Positions 1 through 8,994 of a stretch of DNA of 64,000 nucleotides are shown one piece after another. Position numbers and translations under genes: made by a program. Under the pieces are notes generated by a model that saw nothing but the letters and a program-made list of their open reading frames with translations, did not search any database and had not been told where the DNA came from. Location: contig NZ_JBHUMO010000001.1 of the NCBI RefSeq assembly GCF_042685105.1, positions 1 to 64,000 of the forward strand, given 5' to 3'. Origin of the DNA: Enterococcus_G camelliae. GTDB taxonomy: Bacteria; Bacillota; Bacilli; Lactobacillales; Enterococcaceae. Position 1 is the stretch's first letter. Every line of letters begins with the position of its first letter.

Positions 1-106
1 CAGACAAGGGTTAAATCGTTGGTAACACTGGATTATTGAGTAATTCGCTGTCTATAAAGGTTTTTTGATTTTTTTATGCATTTGATATTGCAATTAAGCA
101 AAAAAT

Positions 107-727
107 TTGGTTGCAATTATAGAAAAAGAGATGAATGATTTATATCCGACAGATGGAAAGATCGATACGGCAGATTTAATTTATGAGCAAAATAAGGCAT
201 TTACTAGCACTTTATCAGATAACTATTCTGAAAAAGTGGAACTGATAAATGGAAAATCAATTCGTAAGAAAAAAATTCAAGAGCGAAGAAATTCCCCCGA
301 AAATAGTGGGGAAAACAGTAAAAACACTGGAAGTAAGCAACGAAAGCCAAAGAAGTTAAAAGTAAAAAATGATGATGTGAATCAGAATGATTCATATATC
401 ATACCTGCAGAATCCGTTCATAGAATGGACTTTCCTGATTTTGAAAGAATTGAAATCGATCTAAATGGGATTGAACAAAAAATTGAACAAGTTAATTTGA
501 GTTACCGTGTGGTTGATGGGGATGGAAGAGAATACGACCATGAATTTGATTTGGTGGATTACTACAGTTCCATTAAGGATGGAGTGACCGAAAAAAATTA
601 TAATTACGATAGTTTTACAATTTATTCTGTTGACATTGTGGATAATATTCTTAGTTTACAATTTAATAAAAGAACTGTTGGGATGAATCCTTTGAAATTT
701 GTTTATAGATTGGAGGTAGTAAAATGA
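107..727 (+). CDS. Unrecognised protein, first gene of putative defence cassette
   Basis: I do not recognise this protein of up to 206 residues. The first third is acidic/polar, residues about 52-90 form a Lys/Arg/Asn/Ser-rich, probably disordered linker, and the C-terminal 110 residues look like a compact beta-rich domain (alternating hydrophobic positions around DLNGIEQKIEQVNLSYRV). The TTG at 107 has no convincing ribosome site; the ATG at 131 is an alternative, also poorly supported. An in-frame stop lies just upstream at 95-97. Its stop overlaps the next start (ATGA), so it is translationally coupled to the following gene and belongs to the same five-gene unit. The base composition is visibly AT-richer than the sugar operons downstream, suggesting transfer. 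The missing start signal leaves open that this is a 5'-truncated or degraded gene. Function unknown. Confidence 0.6.
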   Translation: MVAIIEKEMNDLYPTDGKIDTADLIYEQNKAFTSTLSDNYSEKVELINGKSIRKKKIQERRNSPENSGENSKNTGSKQRKPKKLKVKNDDVNQNDSYIIPAESVHRMDFPDFERIEIDLNGIEQKIEQVNLSYRVVDGDGREYDHEFDLVDYYSSIKDGVTEKNYNYDSFTIYSVDIVDNILSLQFNKRTVGMNPLKFVYRLEVVK

Positions 728-1578
728 TCTACACAAAAGATGCAGTCTTTCCCTATCCAATCCTATCTAATACTTCAACAAGTTACACTGAGAATGATTT
801 TAAGCTTGATGTGTTCATTATCGATGAAACAAAAACGACCTACACATTCCGGTTAAGTTATTTTTTAAGTTCTTATTTTCTCCAAAATCAAGTGACATTA
901 GGTAATGCCAGATATTATTTAATTATTCAGTCCAATGACAATTTAGTAGTTCCTTTAAATGGTGATCAAAGAGAGATAACGATTCAAAAAAGCCGCTTGA
1001 GTTTAACAAGTAGAACGAAAATACAACTTCAAATTTTATCTGAAAGACCTATAAATTTTGCTCATGCAGAAGAATTAAATTCATTTTATAAAAAAATACG
1101 AGCACAAATTGAGTTAAGAAAAAATACCCTTTTAGGTTATTCGAACGTTGTTGAGTTTATTGGAGATGACCCAAAAGCACTTGATTTATTTGAACAAGGA
1201 ATTAATGAGGACCTACCCACAGATTTTACAATCAAACTAAATGATGAATGTATTAACTTACAATTTAGAACAAAAGAACTAGCGCTTGATTCTTTAGCTA
1301 TAAATAAAAATGTAAAGAACATGTATCTTTATATAGGATTAGAACGCGCTCTTCGAGAATTTGTAAATGCTTATCAAAATTCAAATGAACTAGTAGAACT
1401 TGATAACATGGCTACTATAGAAAAGCCATTACACGAAAAATTAAAGTCTCTAATGCTTAATAAATATTTGCATGAAATTAGTTATGATCAGGTAGATGAT
1501 GTCATCCAAAAGATAGCACCAGATTTGATAGAAAAGTATACAGAGTCTATAAAGGAGTTATCAAAAAATGGAGATTAA
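724..1578 (+). CDS. Unrecognised protein, second gene of putative defence cassette
   Basis: A 284-residue protein I cannot assign. It starts at ATG 724 with a good TTGGAGG site 7-8 bases upstream and overlaps the previous stop by four bases. No signal peptide or membrane segment is visible. The N-terminal half (to about residue 115) is beta-rich with repeated aromatic/hydrophobic strands; the C-terminal half is helical, with a stretch around YIGLERALREFVNAYQ. Its end overlaps the next gene by 11 bases. Tight overlaps on both sides indicate a stoichiometric or physically interacting partner of its neighbours. The presence of a nuclease-helicase in the same unit suggests a role in DNA or phage defence, but that is inference from position only. 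Confidence 0.72.
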   Translation: MIYTKDAVFPYPILSNTSTSYTENDFKLDVFIIDETKTTYTFRLSYFLSSYFLQNQVTLGNARYYLIIQSNDNLVVPLNGDQREITIQKSRLSLTSRTKIQLQILSERPINFAHAEELNSFYKKIRAQIELRKNTLLGYSNVVEFIGDDPKALDLFEQGINEDLPTDFTIKLNDECINLQFRTKELALDSLAINKNVKNMYLYIGLERALREFVNAYQNSNELVELDNMATIEKPLHEKLKSLMLNKYLHEISYDQVDDVIQKIAPDLIEKYTESIKELSKNGD

Positions 1579-2329
1579 ACTATTAGCTGAACGTTTTGAT
1601 TTAAATAGAATTTACGAAGATTTTGTAAAAGATGAAATTGATAAGAATGCCGACTATTTTTCAGAAGAGTCAGTATCTGTTGATGAATTACCTGACTTTC
1701 CAATCTATTTGGCTCTTGGAAATGATCGTTTTGAAAAATTTAAAGAAGCCGTTACGATATTAAGAAAATTTTACATTCAACTTGATCGAGACATTCATTT
1801 GAACAGTCGTTTTTGGTATTCCGTATTTTGTTTGTACAAACGTTCCTACATTGTTCAGAACTATCCAGAAGTACTAGATAGTCAAAAAAATTTTGAGAAC
1901 ATTGTATTAAAAAAGTTTGATTGGGAAAATTACGTATACAAATGTATTCTCGTTGCTGAGTACGGTCAAGATAAAGACTTTATGGAGCAAGAGTGGGAAC
2001 ACTATTTAAATAGTGTGTACCACAATTTTGATATGTTTAATTATTTGATAAAATACTCAATATTTAGAAATGGCCCGTTTATTGTAAATTTTTTATCCAT
2101 AATTGAGGACGAAGGATTGTCGAAGATTATGAAGAAAAAAATCAAAAATCGCCCCGATTTAGGTACTGATGAACGATATGGACGTCGTGTAGTGTTTGAA
2201 TTGAATAAGAATTACCCAGTAATTATGGCTCCTCTTCTAAACGTGCAAGAATTAAAGGCGGAAATTGAGCGAGCACTAACAAAATATGGGGCGATGGAGG
2301 CGTTGCAAGAAGATGAAAAAGGAAATTAA
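1568..2329 (+). CDS. Unrecognised helical protein (possibly DUF6339-like), cassette gene 3
   Basis: A 253-residue soluble protein beginning at ATG 1568 after an AAAGGAG site that lies inside the preceding gene. It is mostly alpha-helical and rich in aromatic and charged residues. The central stretch (HLNSRFWYSVFCLYKR, then FRNGPFIVNFLSI) followed by a conserved-looking RYGRRVVFELNKNYP segment recalls, from memory only, the DUF6339 family found in multi-gene defence islands; I hold that at low confidence. It overlaps the NUDIX gene that follows by 17 bases. No catalytic motif is obvious, so a structural or sensor subunit is as likely as an enzyme. Confidence 0.7.
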   Translation: MEIKLLAERFDLNRIYEDFVKDEIDKNADYFSEESVSVDELPDFPIYLALGNDRFEKFKEAVTILRKFYIQLDRDIHLNSRFWYSVFCLYKRSYIVQNYPEVLDSQKNFENIVLKKFDWENYVYKCILVAEYGQDKDFMEQEWEHYLNSVYHNFDMFNYLIKYSIFRNGPFIVNFLSIIEDEGLSKIMKKKIKNRPDLGTDERYGRRVVFELNKNYPVIMAPLLNVQELKAEIERALTKYGAMEALQEDEKGN

Positions 2330-2714
2330 TGTCGTAGGTGCTGTTTTGGTGAAAGATAATAAAATCCTATGTTGTCAAAGGGGACCTGGTAGAAACCTGG
2401 CTCATTTATGGGAATTTCCCGGCGGCAAGATAGAGACCGGTGAAACGAAAATAGAAGCCCTTGCTAGAGAATTAAAAGAAGAATTAAAAATTTCTGTTTC
2501 CATCGAAAATACTGAGTTTGCGTTTTGCCATTTTGAATATGATTTTGGTGTTGTCAATCTCACAACTTTTGTTTGTTACCTTATTCATGGAGAGCCAGAA
2601 TTGACGGAACACATTGCAATTAAATGGTTGGCATCAAAAGAGATAAAAGAGCTAAATTGGGCACCCGCTGATTTACCAACTGTTAATAAAATAGTACATG
2701 AAGGAATTGGATAG
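2313..2714 (+). CDS. NUDIX hydrolase (MutT-like)
   Basis: A 133-residue NUDIX pyrophosphohydrolase. The Nudix box is clear at about residues 34-56 of the protein (GGKIETGE, then RELKEEL), giving GX5EX7REUXEE; the usual Gly after EEX is replaced by Lys. The family hydrolyses nucleoside diphosphate-X compounds; MutT members clean up oxidised (d)NTPs, but the substrate here cannot be read from sequence. ATG 2313 is chosen because it begins the conserved KKEINVVGAVL strand; an upstream in-frame ATG at 2286 would add nine residues. The gene overlaps its upstream neighbour and ends just before the helicase start. Small NUDIX proteins next to, or fused with, DUF3427 helicases are a recurring arrangement, suggesting nucleotide-signal or nucleotide-pool handling within the cassette. 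Confidence 0.9.
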   Translation: MKKEINVVGAVLVKDNKILCCQRGPGRNLAHLWEFPGGKIETGETKIEALARELKEELKISVSIENTEFAFCHFEYDFGVVNLTTFVCYLIHGEPELTEHIAIKWLASKEIKELNWAPADLPTVNKIVHEGIG

Positions 2715-2715
2715 T

Positions 2716-5589
2716 ATGGATTTTTTAACTAATGCATTACAAAAAGCTTTTGTTGATAAGTCAGTGATCAGTGAAAAACTAAATCCGAAATTTATTATAA
2801 ATGATCCTGAAAAAAATACTTACTTTTTAACACTTCTTCAAAATGATTTGACTAAATGCTCTTCTTTTTTTATTTCTGTTGCATTTATAACTCAAGCAGG
2901 TTTAGATGCTATAAAAACACAAATGGCTGATTTGGCAAGCAGGGGTATTTCTGGAAGAATATTAACTTCCACATATTTAGGATTTAATAATCCAGATGTT
3001 TTTCAATCGCTAATGCAAATTCCTAACGTAGAAGTTCGAATTTCCAAGAAACAAGGATTTCATTCCAAGGGATATTTATTTGATATGAAAGACTATCAAA
3101 CCTTTATCATAGGAAGTTCAAATTTAACAATGAATGCATTAAAAATAAATTATGAGTGGAATATAAAACTAAATTCATATGATAATGGTGAATTATTATC
3201 AACTATTCAAAATCATTTGATTGAAGAATGGGAGCAAGCAGAGAAACTAACAGAAACTTGGTTAGCGGGATTTAGAAGGTCTTTTCATCCTGAAATGAAT
3301 ATCCGTTATACGGCAAAATTACTCGTTGCTGACGAGAAAGATGAATCTGATTATATTCTCCCAAATAAAATGCAAAAACTAGCATTAGACAATTTGCGTT
3401 TACTAAGAGAAGAAAAGAAAGCGACAAAAGGATTGGTTATTTCTGCTACAGGTACTGGTAAAACCTATCTAGCAGCTTTTGATGTAGCACAATTAAAGCC
3501 GCATAGAGTGCTTTTTGTCGTTCATAGAGAACAAATATTGAAGAAATCTATGGAATCGTTTAAAAAAATTATTGGGGGAAATGACTCAGATTTTGGCATG
3601 TTATCAGGTACTGAAAAAAAGATTAGTGCTAAATATCTATTTGCTACAATTCAAACTATTTCCAAAGAAAACTATTATAAGCTGTTTGAAAAAAATGCTT
3701 TTGATTATATATTGATTGATGAAGTTCATAAGGCAGGTGCAGCTTCGTATAAAAAAATAATCGATTATTTTCATCCTCAATTTTTATTAGGTATGACTGC
3801 AACTCCAGAAAGAACAGATGGATTTAATATTTTTGAGTTATTTGACTACAATATTGCCTATGAAATTAGACTACAAGAAGCTTTAGAAGAAGATTTTTTA
3901 TGCCCATTTCATTATTTTGCTGTAACAGACTATGAAAAAGATGGCAGTGTTATTCATGAAAATTCAACTATTTCACAGCTGACCAATGAGCAAAGAGTTC
4001 AGTTTTTGATAAATAAACTTAATTACTATGGTTGCTCTGGAAATACACCAAAAGGTTTGGTTTTTTGCAGCCGAAAAGAGGAAGCAAAACAGCTAGCTAT
4101 ACAGTTTAATATTCATGGAATTGCAAGCTCTTATTTATCAGGCGAGGATTCCATTATCGTTAGGGAAAATGAAATTAGACGTCTAGAAAATGGTGAAATA
4201 AGCTATATATTCACTGTTGATGTTTTTAATGAGGGAATTGATATTCCTAAAGTAAATCAAATTGTTATGTTAAGAAGTACAGAATCGAGTATCGTGTTTA
4301 TCCAACAACTAGGACGCGGTCTTAGAAAAGATAGTTCGAAAGAATTTGTCACGGTTATTGATTTTATTGGTAATTATAAAAATAATTATATGATTCCGAT
4401 TGCGTTATCTGGAGACAATTCTAGAAATAAAAACAATGTCCGAAGAGATACAATCGACTCGACTTATATAAAAGGATTGTCTCTGGTGAATTTTGAAAGA
4501 GTAGCTAAAGAACGTATTTTTCGGTCGATTGACCAAGCAAAATTAGATTCGTTTGGAGAAATAAAAAATGAATATTTTCGTTTGAAAAATCGGTTGAATG
4601 CTACCCCTTTTTTAGAAGATTTTCAGCGTATGGGGAGTGTCGAACCATCCGTTATCATTCGTAGAGAGAAGACCTATTACCATTTTTTAAAAAAGTTACG
4701 TGAAAATGATTCGCTTTTATCTTCGGCTGAAGAGAATGCTTTAAAATTTTTATCTAATGAATTCATTAGTGGAGTAAGACCGCATGAACTGGTCATTATG
4801 TTGGAGATTATTTCTAAAAGAAAATCAGCTATGGCTTTTGAAGAAATAACTGAATTACTAGATAGAAATAATTTAAAATACAATGAGCGTATACTTGAAA
4901 CAATTTATAAAGTTTTGGATTCATCTTTTTATGTATCTACGGTTAGAGCGAACTATGATAATATTCAGTTGTTTATAATTAACGGAACAAGATTAGAGAT
5001 GACACATAGTTTTAGAGATATGATGAAACATGAATATTTCTTCAAATTGGTAGTAGACACTTTAAGGGTTGGATTAAACAATGCATGGGAATTTGATAGT
5101 ACAAAAGCTTTAACGCTCTATAAACGTTATCGTAGAAAAGATGCATTACGTGCTTTAAATATGGTATTTAACCAGAATGAGCAGAGCATCGGAGGATACA
5201 CATACAGTAATAATCACTTTGTAATATTTGTAACGCTAGACAAAGGAGAAGATTTTAAAGCTGCTCAGATGGTATATGAAGATGAATTTTTAGATCCAAC
5301 AAGATTTAAATGGTTTACAAAGTCACCTCGTACTATTGATTCTCCAGAGGTTAAGTTACTAAAATCAAGTGAGGATTGGAATATTCATCTATTTGTTAAG
5401 CGTCGGTATAGTAAAAAAGATACTGAAATTGATTTTTATTATCTTGGTGAAATGACTCCGGATATTAAAACAATTAGACAAATACAGAAAATGACAACAC
5501 AAGGGATAAAGAGAAATGTAGTTGAAATGGAATTCAATTTGAAGGACACTGTTGAACCAAATATGTATGAATTTTTAACAGGGGAGTAA
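2716..5589 (+). CDS. PLD-nuclease / DEAD-box helicase / DUF3427 protein
   Basis: A 957-residue three-part protein. Residues about 25-190 form a phospholipase-D-type nuclease domain with one HKD motif (HSKGYLF ... GSSNLT near residue 116-136). Residues about 215-560 are a superfamily-2 helicase: Walker A SATGTGKT near 244-250, DEVH near 335, MTATPER, and a motif VI QQLGRGLRK. The remainder matches the DUF3427 C-terminal region that usually follows this architecture. The start at ATG 2716 follows an AAGGAATT site inside the NUDIX gene's end; an in-frame ATG at 2698 is possible. The protein is predicted to couple ATP-driven translocation to cleavage of nucleic acid. Family members are linked to restriction or phage defence by genomic context rather than by detailed biochemistry. 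It is the last gene of the unit. Confidence 0.93.
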   Translation: MDFLTNALQKAFVDKSVISEKLNPKFIINDPEKNTYFLTLLQNDLTKCSSFFISVAFITQAGLDAIKTQMADLASRGISGRILTSTYLGFNNPDVFQSLMQIPNVEVRISKKQGFHSKGYLFDMKDYQTFIIGSSNLTMNALKINYEWNIKLNSYDNGELLSTIQNHLIEEWEQAEKLTETWLAGFRRSFHPEMNIRYTAKLLVADEKDESDYILPNKMQKLALDNLRLLREEKKATKGLVISATGTGKTYLAAFDVAQLKPHRVLFVVHREQILKKSMESFKKIIGGNDSDFGMLSGTEKKISAKYLFATIQTISKENYYKLFEKNAFDYILIDEVHKAGAASYKKIIDYFHPQFLLGMTATPERTDGFNIFELFDYNIAYEIRLQEALEEDFLCPFHYFAVTDYEKDGSVIHENSTISQLTNEQRVQFLINKLNYYGCSGNTPKGLVFCSRKEEAKQLAIQFNIHGIASSYLSGEDSIIVRENEIRRLENGEISYIFTVDVFNEGIDIPKVNQIVMLRSTESSIVFIQQLGRGLRKDSSKEFVTVIDFIGNYKNNYMIPIALSGDNSRNKNNVRRDTIDSTYIKGLSLVNFERVAKERIFRSIDQAKLDSFGEIKNEYFRLKNRLNATPFLEDFQRMGSVEPSVIIRREKTYYHFLKKLRENDSLLSSAEENALKFLSNEFISGVRPHELVIMLEIISKRKSAMAFEEITELLDRNNLKYNERILETIYKVLDSSFYVSTVRANYDNIQLFIINGTRLEMTHSFRDMMKHEYFFKLVVDTLRVGLNNAWEFDSTKALTLYKRYRRKDALRALNMVFNQNEQSIGGYTYSNNHFVIFVTLDKGEDFKAAQMVYEDEFLDPTRFKWFTKSPRTIDSPEVKLLKSSEDWNIHLFVKRRYSKKDTEIDFYYLGEMTPDIKTIRQIQKMTTQGIKRNVVEMEFNLKDTVEPNMYEFLTGE

Positions 5590-5735
5590 AATGTTCAATT
5601 TTTTCATATAAAACTAGTTTTTCATCTTATGTCGAAAAGAACAAAGATTGTATTCTTGTAGTGATTCAATGCTATACTTTTTCATATAACCAAACACATG
5701 GATCTCTCGTGTGTACATTCCAAGGAGGTTTTTAC

Positions 5736-6656
5736 ATGTTAAAACGGTCAATTGGCCAAACGAGCTGGCAGGCGTCAGCAGTGGCTTTAGGAATTATGCG
5801 GATGGCTAATTTAGAAGTGACAAAGGCAGAAAAAGCAGTGCAAACAGCCATGGAGGCAGGTATTAACTTTATCGATTCGGCAGACATGTATGGTAATGGT
5901 CAATCAGAAGTAGTCTTTGGTGAAGTATTGAAGCGAGGATCAGTGAAAAGAGAGGAACTTTTCATTCAATCCAAGGGGGGCATTGTTCCTGGTCAACGGT
6001 TTGACTTTTCTAAGAAACATCTTTTGGCTTCCGTCGATGGAATTTTGCAACGAATGGGCATTGAGTATTTAGACAGTTATTTACTCCATCGTCCAGATCC
6101 ATTGATGGAACCGGATGAAATAGCAGAAACATTTGATATATTACAGACTTCTGGTAAGGTACGGCACTTTGGTGTGTCAAATTTTCATCCGGAACAATAC
6201 AAGTTGGTACAGGAGGCCGTCCATCAAAAATTGGTCATCAATCAGTTGCAGTTTAGCATTATGCACACTGGGATGGTTGATGCGGGATTGCATGTTAACA
6301 TGCTCGATTCACGGTCGATTGACCATGATGGTGGCATTTTAGAATTTTCTCGCCGCAAAGGAGTGACGATTCAAGCGTGGTCACCATTTCAATATGGTTT
6401 TTTTGAAGGGGTTTTTATTGATAATGAACAATTTTCTGAATTAAACACGTGCATGCAAACTCTTGCAGAGAAATACAATGTGACCAAAAATGCAATTGCG
6501 ACTGCATGGATTTTACGGCATCCAGCACAAATGCAAGTGATTTTAGGAACAATGAATCCTAAACGAATAGCTGATAGTGTTGTCGGAAGTGAGATTGTGT
6601 TAACAAAACAAGAATGGTACGACATTTATTTTGCAGCCGGAAATGATTTGCCTTAA
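5736..6656 (+). CDS. Aldo/keto reductase
   Basis: A 306-residue NAD(P)H-dependent oxidoreductase of the aldo/keto reductase superfamily. The catalytic tetrad is visible: Asp and Tyr in FIDSADMYGNG, Lys in IQSKGG, His in LLHRPDP. The C-terminal cofactor region contains VILGTMNPKRI. It resembles the YdhF-type branch. The start at ATG 5736 follows a strong CAAGGAGG site; an upstream in-frame start at 5661 would add 25 residues with no ribosome site and no homologous look. It precedes an RpiR regulator by about 25 bases and lies upstream of a beta-glucoside locus, so it may reduce a sugar-derived aldehyde or ketone, but the substrate is not defined. Confidence 0.93.
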   Translation: MLKRSIGQTSWQASAVALGIMRMANLEVTKAEKAVQTAMEAGINFIDSADMYGNGQSEVVFGEVLKRGSVKREELFIQSKGGIVPGQRFDFSKKHLLASVDGILQRMGIEYLDSYLLHRPDPLMEPDEIAETFDILQTSGKVRHFGVSNFHPEQYKLVQEAVHQKLVINQLQFSIMHTGMVDAGLHVNMLDSRSIDHDGGILEFSRRKGVTIQAWSPFQYGFFEGVFIDNEQFSELNTCMQTLAEKYNVTKNAIATAWILRHPAQMQVILGTMNPKRIADSVVGSEIVLTKQEWYDIYFAAGNDLP

Positions 6657-6680
6657 AAAGTAGTATAAGGAGGGGTGGTT

Positions 6681-7412
6681 GTGTCATTTTTTGGAAACAT
6701 AGATTTTAATCAACTATCTGATACTGATCGATCAATCTATCACTTTATGTCGAGTTCGAGTGACCGGATTCCATATATGAGAGTGAGAGATATCGCAAAT
6801 GAATCGCATACTTCTGCTTCGTCAGTCATGCGCTTTATTCGAAAACTGGGTTATCAGAGTTTTACGGAATTTCGTACGCAATTTAAGGTCCCTACTAGTC
6901 AAAAATCATCATTGTTTGGCACCTTTAATTTGCTAAAAGAAGAAAATTTTCCGCGTGATTTAGATACAAAATTAACGACAGTTTCTGAAAAACTTATGTC
7001 TGCTGAGAATGTCATTTTCTTTGGAATAGGCGCATCTGGAACCATTTGTAAATATGCTGCAAGACGGTTTGCAACATTGGGATTGAACACCTATGCACTT
7101 GTCGATCCAACCTATCCAATTTTTGCAAAATTGGAAAACACGAGTGAAAATGTCATTATTGTTTTATCTGTAACAGGAAGAACAACCGAAATGGTGGAGA
7201 TGGTTAATGGCTTTTGTAACAAAGATGATTTTTTTGTTGTTTCAATTACGGGTGACCAATCATCAACTTTAGCTCAAATGTCTGATATTGTTTTAGATTA
7301 TAAAACAGTTGTCCACCGAATTCATCAGTATGAAGATTTGACGAGTCAATTGCCAAGTGTTTTTTTGGTAGAAGCACTCTCTGAAAATTATCGTTTGTCG
7401 ATAGAAAAATGA
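6681..7412 (+). CDS. MurR/RpiR family transcriptional regulator
   Basis: A 243-residue regulator with an N-terminal HTH_6 domain (residues about 5-75, including SASSVMRFIRKLGYQSFTEFR) and a C-terminal SIS sugar-phosphate-binding domain (about 95-215, including FFGIGASGTICKYAARRF and VLSVTGRT). GTG 6681 is chosen because the TAAGGAGG site sits 7-8 bases before it; the upstream GTG at 6675 would leave almost no spacing. It follows the aldo/keto reductase closely and is ended by a hairpin at 7413-7452. Its position next to a 6-phospho-beta-glucosidase makes it a candidate sensor of a phosphorylated sugar for the adjacent locus. Confidence 0.92.
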   Translation: MSFFGNIDFNQLSDTDRSIYHFMSSSSDRIPYMRVRDIANESHTSASSVMRFIRKLGYQSFTEFRTQFKVPTSQKSSLFGTFNLLKEENFPRDLDTKLTTVSEKLMSAENVIFFGIGASGTICKYAARRFATLGLNTYALVDPTYPIFAKLENTSENVIIVLSVTGRTTEMVEMVNGFCNKDDFFVVSITGDQSSTLAQMSDIVLDYKTVVHRIHQYEDLTSQLPSVFLVEALSENYRLSIEK

Positions 7413-7452
7413 AACCAGTATGGTACATGTTGTACCATACTGGTTTTTTTTT
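7413..7452 (+). terminator. Terminator hairpin containing TGGTACA-N3-TGTACCA palindrome
   Basis: A perfect 15-bp stem (AACCAGTATGGTACA at 7413-7427 with its complement at 7431-7445), a three-base loop and a run of nine T form a strong intrinsic terminator for the RpiR gene. The inner 17 bp, TGGTACA-N3-TGTACCA at 7421-7437, recurs exactly, apart from the central three bases, at 11152-11168 upstream of the LacI gene, so it may also be a protein-binding site. Confidence 0.85.
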
Positions 7453-7455
7453 CGG

Positions 7456-7519
7456 ATTGATGGAACAACGACCATAATGAGCGTTACACATTGAAGTAAG
7501 CCCTCTCATTGCCTATAGT
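7456..7519 (+). promoter_or_regulatory. Promoter and conserved upstream element of GH1-GH3 operon
   Basis: The -35 TTGAAG (7491-7496) and -10 TATAGT (7514-7519) are separated by 17 bases and lie 36 bases before the GH1 start. The 40 bases ending at the -35 (7456-7495) match 11188-11227 at 29 of 40 positions without a gap. This conservation between two intergenic regions suggests an activator or repressor site immediately upstream of the promoter. Confidence 0.65.
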
Positions 7520-7554
7520 GAAGAAAATGAGTATTAATTGAGAGGATGTAAAGT

Positions 7555-8994
7555 ATGAAGATAAAATTTCCAGATTCATTTTTATGGGGTGGGGCAGTTG
7601 CTGCTCACCAAGTAGAGGGTGCGTGGGATGTCGATGGTAAGGGTGTGAGTATTGCTGATGTGATGACCGCTGGAGGAAATGGGATTGCTCGTAAGATTAC
7701 CCAAGGTGTTCTTCCTAATGAATACTACCCAAATCATGAAGCTATTGACTTTTACCATCACTATCAAGAGGATATCCAATTATTTAAAGAGCTTGGTTTG
7801 AAAGCTTTTCGAACATCGATTGCCTGGTCAAGAATCTTTCCGAATGGTGATGAAGAACAACCTAATGAAGCCGGACTTGCTTATTATGATCGATTATTTG
7901 ATACCCTGCTAGCGAACGGCATTGAACCTGTCATCACCTTGTCACATTTTGAAATTCCCTATCATTTATATGAAGTATATGGTGGATTTACCAATAAAAA
8001 ATTAATTGACTTTTTTGTTCATTATGCTGAGACTGTCATGAAACGATACAAGCACAAGGTGAAATATTGGATGACGTTTAACGAAATTAATAATCAGGCA
8101 GATGGACAACATGATCTACATACATGGACAAATTCCGCAGTTTTGCTAGAGGAAACCGACAATAAGGAGGAAAAAATTTTTCAAGCCGGACTAAATGAAT
8201 TGATAGCAAGTGCAAAGGTTGTCGCACTTGGAAAGAAAATTAATCCAGATTTTCAAATTGGTTGCATGATGGCATATGTCCCTGTGTATCCGTATAGTTG
8301 TCATCCAGATGACATGATGGCCTCTGTAAAAGTCATGGATCGTCGTTTTTTTTACAGTGATGTTCATGTACGCGGTGAGATACCAGCTTATGCATTAAAT
8401 GATTGGAAGAAGAAAGGATACCAGATACAGTACTCGCAGGAAGAATTGGATGCTTTAAAAGCAGGAACAGTTGATTATATAGGATTTAGTTATTACATGT
8501 CAGGAGCTGTGACTACCTTATCAGAACCAAAAGGGGAAAAAATTTCTGACTATCCAAATGCCAAAATAGTCAATAATCCTTATGTGAAGGCAAGTGACTG
8601 GGGCTGGCAAATTGATCCTGTAGGGCTAAGATATACACTTAATATCGTTTATGAACGATATCAATTACCGTTATTTATCGTTGAAAACGGCTTTGGGGCA
8701 TATGATAAATTGGAAAATCAACAAATTCATGATCCATATCGTATTGCTTACTTAGAAGAACATATCAAGCAGATGGCACTTGCTATTTCGGAAGATGGTG
8801 TTGATTTAATGGGGTATACTCCATGGGGAATCATTGATATAGTAAGTTTTGGAAGTGGAGAAATGGAAAAACGCTATGGCTTTATTTATGTTGATAAAGA
8901 TAATCAAGGAAATGGAAGTTTAAAACGATTAAAAAAAGATTCATTCGCTTGGTATCAAGGGATCATTGCAAAAAATGAGGTATCTGTTGAATGA
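7555..8994 (+). CDS. GH1 6-phospho-beta-glucosidase
   Basis: A 479-residue family 1 glycoside hydrolase, the usual length. The acid/base Glu is in MTFNEIN and the nucleophile Glu in FIVENGFG. Near the C-terminus the motif SFGSGEMEKRYGFIYV carries the Ser/Lys/Tyr pattern that binds the 6-phosphate in 6-phospho-beta-glucosidases, so the expected reaction is cleavage of a 6-phospho-beta-glucoside to glucose-6-phosphate and an aglycone or sugar in the cytoplasm. ATG 7555 follows GAGAGGATGTAAAGT. It overlaps the GH3 gene by four bases. There is no PTS in this locus; phosphate would have to come from the ROK kinase at 16497, which is the point of interest. Unphosphorylated beta-glucosidase activity cannot be excluded. 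Confidence 0.93.
   Translation: MKIKFPDSFLWGGAVAAHQVEGAWDVDGKGVSIADVMTAGGNGIARKITQGVLPNEYYPNHEAIDFYHHYQEDIQLFKELGLKAFRTSIAWSRIFPNGDEEQPNEAGLAYYDRLFDTLLANGIEPVITLSHFEIPYHLYEVYGGFTNKKLIDFFVHYAETVMKRYKHKVKYWMTFNEINNQADGQHDLHTWTNSAVLLEETDNKEEKIFQAGLNELIASAKVVALGKKINPDFQIGCMMAYVPVYPYSCHPDDMMASVKVMDRRFFYSDVHVRGEIPAYALNDWKKKGYQIQYSQEELDALKAGTVDYIGFSYYMSGAVTTLSEPKGEKISDYPNAKIVNNPYVKASDWGWQIDPVGLRYTLNIVYERYQLPLFIVENGFGAYDKLENQQIHDPYRIAYLEEHIKQMALAISEDGVDLMGYTPWGIIDIVSFGSGEMEKRYGFIYVDKDNQGNGSLKRLKKDSFAWYQGIIAKNEVSVE

Noticed and set aside
5599..5689. Direct repeat TTTTTCATATAA at 5599 and 5678, flanking the end of the cassette
   Set aside because: Too short and AT-rich, only 79 bases apart; no integrase or left-hand partner is visible, so an attachment site is not supported.
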